A DNA stretch of 64,000 nucleotides. Origin: Saccharopolyspora_C sp040643635 (GTDB lineage: Bacteria > Actinomycetota > Actinomycetes > Mycobacteriales > Pseudonocardiaceae). Positions 59,734 to 64,000 of the stretch are shown here, in pieces. Positions within the stretch are counted from its first letter, which is position 1. Each line of letters begins with the position of its first letter. The stretch lies in contig NZ_JBEYUS010000027.1 in the NCBI RefSeq assembly GCF_040643635.1, forward strand, positions 9,570 through 73,569, written 5' to 3'. The notes beneath the pieces are model-generated. The model ran no database searches. It had not been told where the DNA came from and saw nothing but the letters and a program-made list of their open reading frames with translations. The position numbers and the translations under genes are program-made.

Positions 59734-61194
59734 TCAGGTGAGGAAGGTCTTGAGCTCGTGCACGAGCTTCCGGATGTGCCCGGAGATGACCGGGGTGCCG
59801 AGGTCCTTGAACCGCTCCCGGAACCACGGGTTGACGCTGCCGCGACCGGAGCCGGACACCGAGCCGACCGGGATGAACTTGGTGCCGGAGCGGTGCAGGG
59901 CGGCCATGCCGTCGAAGACCTGCTCGCCGCGCCACTCGTAGAAGTCGGAGATCCACACGACCGCGGTGTTGCGCGGTTCGGCGATCTTCGGCTGGACCTG
60001 CGCGAGCGCGGCGGTGCCGTCGGTGCCGCCGCCGAGGTCGGTGCGCAGCAGCGCCTCGAACGGGTCGTGCACCCACGGGGTGAGGTCGAGCGCCCGCGTG
60101 TCGTAGGCGATGAGGTGCACGTCGACCTTGGGCAGCCCGGAGAAGATGGACGCGAGGATGGTGCAGTTCACCATCGAGTCGACCATCGAACCGGACTGGT
60201 CGACGACGACCACCATCCGCTGCGGCGTGGTCTTGCGGGCGGTGCGCCGGTAGTACAGCCGGTCGACGTGCAGCCGCTGCGATTCCGGGTCCCAGTTGGT
60301 GAGGTTCTTCCAGATCGTGCGGTCCAGGTCGAGGTTGCGGAACACCCGCTTCGGCGGCACCGAGCGGTCCACCGCGCCGACGCTGGTGCGCTCGACCTGG
60401 GTGCGCAGCACTTGCGCGACCTCGTCCACGTAGCGGCGGATGAGCGATTTCGCGTTGGCGAGCGCGGTGCCGGACAGGTTGTCCTTGTCCCGCAGCAGCT
60501 GCTCGATCAGCGACATGCTGGGGTTGAGCCGCGCGGCGAGGTCCGGGTCGGCGAGCACCTCCCGCAGGTGCATCCGGTCGACCAGGTCGGCTTCGATGGC
60601 GTCGAGGTCGGGGCCGATCGGCGGGACCGGGGTGCCGAGGTCGGGTGTGCCGCCGCCGGTCCGCCGCGTCCCGGGCGGTCCCCCGGCTCGGGCGCGCAGC
60701 CCGCCGGGTTCGCAGCCGAGCGCCGCTTCGAGCCGGCCGACGTCGGACTGCCAGTTCGACAGCTGCCCGGCGGTGACCGCACCGGTGCCGGTGCCGAACA
60801 CGTTGAGCAGCAGCTTCGACAGGAGCGCGGCGCGGCGCACTTCGGCGGCCCGGTCGCGCTCGTCGGCCCGGTCGCGTGCCTCGGCCGAGGTGGATTCGCC
60901 GTCCGCCGCCGGTTCGCCGTCCGCCGCCGGTTCGGCTCCCGCGGCCGGTTCGGCGTCCACGCCCGGTTCGTCGACGAGCGGCGCCGCGAGTTCCTCGGCG
61001 AGCTCGGGATGGCGCTGCACGAGCGCGTCGACCGAGACCTGCGGGTCGAGCAGCGCGGCGGGGAGGCCGATGTCGTCGAGGACGGCGACGCTCGCCGATT
61101 CCAGCGCGGGCTGCTCCTCCTGGTCGAAGAGCCGGGCCAGCAGCCGCCAGTAGAGGACTTGGCGGCGGTTCTCGTCGGAGGCGGGTGTGGTCAT
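59734..61194 (-). CDS. VWA-domain protein (YehP-like)
   Basis: A 486-residue protein. The C-terminal von Willebrand A domain has a complete metal-ion site (DQSGS near 325, the Thr in GGGTDGT near 385, and Asp in WISDFYEW near 410). The middle is helical, and an Ala/Glu/Asp-rich low-complexity linker (AEPAADGEPAADGES) lies near residue 85-105. It pairs with the MoxR ATPase. ATG 61194 overlaps the upstream gene by 4 bp. Confidence 0.87.
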   Translation of the reverse strand: MTTPASDENRRQVLYWRLLARLFDQEEQPALESASVAVLDDIGLPAALLDPQVSVDALVQRHPELAEELAAPLVDEPGVDAEPAAGAEPAADGEPAADGESTSAEARDRADERDRAAEVRRAALLSKLLLNVFGTGTGAVTAGQLSNWQSDVGRLEAALGCEPGGLRARAGGPPGTRRTGGGTPDLGTPVPPIGPDLDAIEADLVDRMHLREVLADPDLAARLNPSMSLIEQLLRDKDNLSGTALANAKSLIRRYVDEVAQVLRTQVERTSVGAVDRSVPPKRVFRNLDLDRTIWKNLTNWDPESQRLHVDRLYYRRTARKTTPQRMVVVVDQSGSMVDSMVNCTILASIFSGLPKVDVHLIAYDTRALDLTPWVHDPFEALLRTDLGGGTDGTAALAQVQPKIAEPRNTAVVWISDFYEWRGEQVFDGMAALHRSGTKFIPVGSVSGSGRGSVNPWFRERFKDLGTPVISGHIRKLVHELKTFLT

Positions 61195-62567
61195 GTGCGC
61201 AGCAACCTCCCGGCCCGTTCGCGCAGCGCCGCGGCGGCGTCGGTGGCCGCTTTCTCCGCCTTGGCCCCGGCCTTGTCAGTGGTGCCGCCCGCCCAGGCTC
61301 CGGCGTGCACGGCGGTGGTCTTCTTCCGCTTGGTGGTCTCGACGGCCAGCGGCTGGACGCGGAACTCGCCGGCGTCCCAGCGCAGCAGGCCGATGCACGC
61401 GTGCGAGGCGGCGACGGTCTCGGCGGTGAGCGGCCCGGCGGCCGGGGCTCGGTCGGCGTCGACGGGCAGCGCGTGCCCGGCGAGTGCGAACACCGGCCGG
61501 TCGTCGCGGGTGGTGGCCGTGTAGCCGTCGAGGAAGACGGGGACCGCGATGCTCGCGGGGTGCCGGTCCAGCGGGGCGGCGGTGCGCTCGGTGGCGGCGG
61601 GCAGCACGGCGCGGGCGGTGGCGAACGGGTCGGCGGGCTCACCGGTGCGGGCGCGCGCGTCGTCCCAGATCAGGTCGCCCGCGGCGGTGATCGGCATGTC
61701 GGTGAGCTCCAGGCTGCGGCCGTCGCCGAGCGCCGCGAGCGCGGACAGGTGCGGGCGCAGCAGCTGCCAGGTCCCGGCGCCGACGACGGTGTCGGGTTTC
61801 GGCGCGGAGGCGGTGGCGCGCACCAGCAGCGGTGCGCCGCCGTCGGCGGGTTCGAGCACCGCGTGCACCTGGGCTTGGGCGGCGGTGGGGTGTTCGTGCA
61901 GGTCGACGCCCAGCGGCAGCAGCCGTCCGCTGATGGGGGTGGTCCCGGGCGCGGTGGCGGCGCCGGGGAGCGTGAGCAGCACCGCGCGGGACCACAGGTC
62001 GGCCCAGCGGCGGGCCGGGACGTGTTCCAGGGCGGCGCCGGGGCAGCTCGCGGCGAGTTCGGCGGCGAACCCGTCGAGCAGCGCGGCGGGGCGCCGCAGC
62101 TCGGGTTCGGCGAGCAGCGCGGTGGTGACCTGCGCGGCGCCGCCGATCAGGTCGTGGTCGATGCCGCGCCATCCGGCGCGGGCCAGGTCGGCGAGCCAGC
62201 TGCGGGCGGCGGCGAGCAGGTTCACCGGTTCACCCCCGGCGACGGGCGTGCCGTGGTCTTCGCGGGTGCGGCCGGTGGCTTCGGTGGCGCGTGCCAGCAG
62301 CGCGTCGTGCGCGGCGCCGAGCAGCGCGGTGCGGGCCCCCGCGAGCGCGGTGAAGTGGTCTTCGCCCGCGGCTCCGGCGGCGGCCTGCCGAGCCGCTTCG
62401 GCGACGGTGGCCGCCAGCGGGGTGCCCGCGACGGCGGCGGCGAGCAGGGTGAGGCCGTCGCCGTGCGGCCGCAGCAGGCCGGTGGTGAGCACCTGGTCGA
62501 AGGCGTCGACGGCGGCGAGCGCCTCGTCGAGCCCGTCGACGGGGCCGGGGAGCAGGTCGGCGCGCAT
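61191..62567 (-). CDS. unknown protein of MoxR/VWA/SWIM operon
   Basis: A 458-residue Ala/Leu-rich soluble protein with no motif I can identify; the end is basic (KRKKTTAV, then KAEKAA). Its fixed position between the SWIM and VWA genes, overlapping both, argues that it belongs to the same complex. It may be a DUF5691-like protein, which occupies this slot in other actinomycetes, but I cannot confirm that from sequence alone. Confidence 0.7.
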   Translation of the reverse strand: MRADLLPGPVDGLDEALAAVDAFDQVLTTGLLRPHGDGLTLLAAAVAGTPLAATVAEAARQAAAGAAGEDHFTALAGARTALLGAAHDALLARATEATGRTREDHGTPVAGGEPVNLLAAARSWLADLARAGWRGIDHDLIGGAAQVTTALLAEPELRRPAALLDGFAAELAASCPGAALEHVPARRWADLWSRAVLLTLPGAATAPGTTPISGRLLPLGVDLHEHPTAAQAQVHAVLEPADGGAPLLVRATASAPKPDTVVGAGTWQLLRPHLSALAALGDGRSLELTDMPITAAGDLIWDDARARTGEPADPFATARAVLPAATERTAAPLDRHPASIAVPVFLDGYTATTRDDRPVFALAGHALPVDADRAPAAGPLTAETVAASHACIGLLRWDAGEFRVQPLAVETTKRKKTTAVHAGAWAGGTTDKAGAKAEKAATDAAAALRERAGRLLRT

Positions 62568-63070
62568 CAGGACACCGCCCGGGTCGCCGGGAACCAGTGC
62601 ATCTCGGGCAGCGGTGCCGTCACCGGCGTCAGTTCCAGGTAGGCGAGGTGGCGCAGGAACCGGCTGAACACGGGCGCGGCGGTGGCCGCGTCTCCCTGCG
62701 GCGGGTTCCCGCGGTCCACCAGGTCGGCGAGCGCGGTGTCGTCGGCTTCATCCGCGGGGAGGTCGACGCGGAGGTAGCGGGCGACGCGCTCGGGACCGTG
62801 CTGCACGACGGCTTCGGCGATCAACGTGCGGATGTGGTTGCAGAGCCCGCCGCGCAGCCCGCCGCAGGGCCGGTTGTTGTTGGTGCTGCAGGTGAACGCG
62901 TGGCTCCCGGCGGCGACCGACGAGACGTACACGCGCGCCACGTCGGAGCCGCTGGAGACCACGCCTTGCAGCCGCCCGTCGGCGAGTTCCACGAACGGCA
63001 CCTTCGCGAGCTTGCGCGGCCGCGCGGGTGGCACGACCCGCGCGGTGCTCGACGTTCCCCAGGCTGTCAA
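62567..63070 (-). CDS. SWIM-type zinc-finger protein (YehQ-like, short), TTG start
   Basis: A 167-residue protein. A zinc-finger-like set Cys61, Cys69, Cys77 and His79 (FTCSTNNNRPCGG and GLCNHI) resembles the SWIM motif CxCxnCxH. TTG 63070 is the start because GGAGGAG lies six bp upstream and no better codon precedes it. It opens the five-gene operon. SWIM domains bind nucleic acid or protein; role here is unknown. Confidence 0.75.
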   Translation of the reverse strand: MTAWGTSSTARVVPPARPRKLAKVPFVELADGRLQGVVSSGSDVARVYVSSVAAGSHAFTCSTNNNRPCGGLRGGLCNHIRTLIAEAVVQHGPERVARYLRVDLPADEADDTALADLVDRGNPPQGDAATAAPVFSRFLRHLAYLELTPVTAPLPEMHWFPATRAVS

Positions 63071-63266
63071 CGACCTACTCCTCCGCGTCCCCGTGCAGTG
63101 CGGAGGAACATACCCACACCCACCGACAACACGAGATCAGCCCAGTTCACAGCCCTCGGAGCACAGTGGACCCGAACACGCCGGTGCTCCCGCCGCCCGG
63201 CCGGAACCGAGCAGGACGGGAGCACCGGCACCACAACGCGGAACCTGCTCAGCAGCGGCGCAAGCC

Positions 63267-63421
63267 GTCGTCCTTCCCATCAGCGGCGCAGCCGCTGAGC
63301 CGACGACCACCCGAGCAACCGGCACCGCAGCGGGTTCTCAGCGTTCTCCTCGCGAGGACGGCGTTTTCTCCTGTGGCGGAGCCACCGGTGAAAACGATCC
63401 CGCAGCGAGGGAACCGCTGAG
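63267..63421. repeat. two nested inverted-repeat elements in a gene-free gap
   Basis: The 383-bp gap before the dehydrogenase's stop holds a first element with GTCGTC/GACGAC (63267, 63302) around CAGCGGC-gca-GCCGCTG (63281-63297), and a second with CTCAGCG/CGCTGAG (63337, 63415) around CCTCGCGAGG (63348-63357) and CGTTTTC/GAAAACG (63362, 63390) with TGGCggaGCCA inside. They look like dispersed intergenic palindromes or structured terminators between operons. Confidence 0.6.
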
Positions 63422-63453
63422 GTTCCGCCACCCGCCCCGAAAAACAAACCGAG

Positions 63454-64000
63454 TCAGAACACCACAACAGACCGAAGAACTTCGCCGTCGTGCATCTTGG
63501 CGAAGGCGGACTCGACCTGGTCCAACGAGATCTCCTCGGTCACGAACTTCTCCAACGGCAACCTGCCCTGGAGGTACATCTCCACCAGCATGGGGAAATC
63601 ACGACTCGGCAAGCAATCCCCATACCACGACGACTTCAACGCACCACCCCGCCCGAACACCTCCAGCAACGGCAGCTCCAACTTCATCTCCGGAGTCGGC
63701 ACCCCCACCAACACCACCGTCCCCGCCAGATCCCGCGCGTAGAACGCCTGCTCATACGTCGCAGGCACCCCCACCGCATCGATCACCAGATCCGCACCGA
63801 ACCCACCCGTGAGCTCCCGCACCGCCTCCACCGTGTCCACCTCGGCCGCATTCACCGTGTGCGTCGCACCGAACTCCCGCGCCCACGCCAACTTCGCCGG
63901 ATCCCTGTCCACCGCGATGATCCGCCGCGCACCCGCGAAACTCGCCCCCGCGATCGCACCATCACCCACACCACCACACCCGATCACCGCAACCGAATCA
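63454..64000 (-). CDS. mscR: S-(hydroxymethyl)mycothiol dehydrogenase, C-terminal part
   Basis: The last 182 codons of a zinc-dependent dehydrogenase that oxidises the formaldehyde-mycothiol adduct; the 5' part lies beyond the window. Visible pieces include the nucleotide motif VIGCGGVGDGA, RIIAVDRDPAKL, GGFGADLVIDAVG, and the characteristic KSSWYGDCLPSRDFPML and KMHDGEVLRSVVV ending. The closeness to mycothiol-dependent formaldehyde dehydrogenase rather than glutathione types supports an actinomycete host. GTG 63987 is internal, not the start. Confidence 0.88.
   Translation of the reverse strand, partial: DSVAVIGCGGVGDGAIAGASFAGARRIIAVDRDPAKLAWAREFGATHTVNAAEVDTVEAVRELTGGFGADLVIDAVGVPATYEQAFYARDLAGTVVLVGVPTPEMKLELPLLEVFGRGGALKSSWYGDCLPSRDFPMLVEMYLQGRLPLEKFVTEEISLDQVESAFAKMHDGEVLRSVVVF

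Noticed and set aside
55835..61642. A single frame of 1935 codons spanning several genes on the minus strand
   Set aside because: Only the part from GTG 58561 onward is protein-like; the rest is an Arg-rich frame crossing the MoxR and VWA genes, a consequence of high GC.
1..64000. tRNA, rRNA, insertion sequences or phage integrase
   Set aside because: I looked for conserved tRNA loops, rRNA stretches, transposase DDE-like proteins and recombinases and found none; a covariance search could still reveal a small RNA.

Overview
The window is very GC-rich, uses GTG and TTG starts freely, and packs genes into ATGA/GTGA-overlapping operons. The last gene is an S-(hydroxymethyl)mycothiol dehydrogenase. 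With F420-type, Zur-type, GlnR-type and abundant TetR-type features, this points to a mycothiol-making actinomycete, probably in the Pseudonocardiales (Saccharopolyspora-like). That placement is inferred from sequence style and gene content, not from a marker gene. I saw no rRNA, tRNA, CRISPR array or transposase.

Layout. 1-8.7 kb: a FOXRED2-like flavoprotein (cut by the window edge) divergent from an adenylate-forming ligase; a TetX-like monooxygenase with its TetR; an alpha/beta hydrolase convergent with an MmyB-type regulator; a secreted NLP/NPP1 protein; a GlxA-type regulator. 8.8-14.1 kb: a zinc acquisition locus (aztA divergent from aztB-aztD-aztC-aztD) with a Zur-like box in the divergent promoter, followed by a 98-residue protein that is about 28% histidine. 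15-21.5 kb: a small secreted four-cysteine protein, then a four-carbon sugar-acid catabolic locus (DeoR regulator, CC-motif microprotein, GntP permease and SAF-domain oxidoreductase, divergent from otnK-otnC).

21.7-34.9 kb: the centrepiece. A minus-strand operon starts with a sugar-phosphate cyclase of the 2-epi-5-epi-valiolone synthase type and continues through a ROK kinase, two medium-chain dehydrogenases, an SDR, a TIM-barrel isomerase, a HAD phosphatase, an acyltransferase-3, an alpha/beta hydrolase, an MFS exporter and an F420-type oxidoreductase. I read it as an undescribed C7-cyclitol pathway without aminotransferase, nucleotidyltransferase or glycosyltransferase, so its product is probably an O-acylated carbocyclic polyol. 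An XRE regulator lies at one end and an ImmA-like protease plus a MAB_1171c-type membrane protein at the other. Immediately beyond, at 35.1-35.4 kb, lies a chimeric gene fossil. It carries pieces of an otnC paralogue that form a direct repeat, 14,263 bp away, with the intact otnC, so the cyclitol region lies between direct repeats.

35.4-40.7 kb: an amidohydrolase/TetR pair, a secreted GH92 mannosidase with a LacI-type operator, and another TetR. 40.7-49.6 kb: two sulfonate/taurine-type ABC transport loci, the first preceded by a 27-codon actinobacterial sulfur leader peptide. 49.7-55.8 kb: gdhA with a GlnR-like box, a sodium-solute symporter with its small partner, a D-2-hydroxyacid dehydrogenase and a flavin monooxygenase. 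55.8-63.1 kb: a five-gene MoxR/VWA/DUF5682/SWIM operon resembling E. coli yehLMPQ. 63.5 kb to the end: the partial mycothiol-dependent dehydrogenase.
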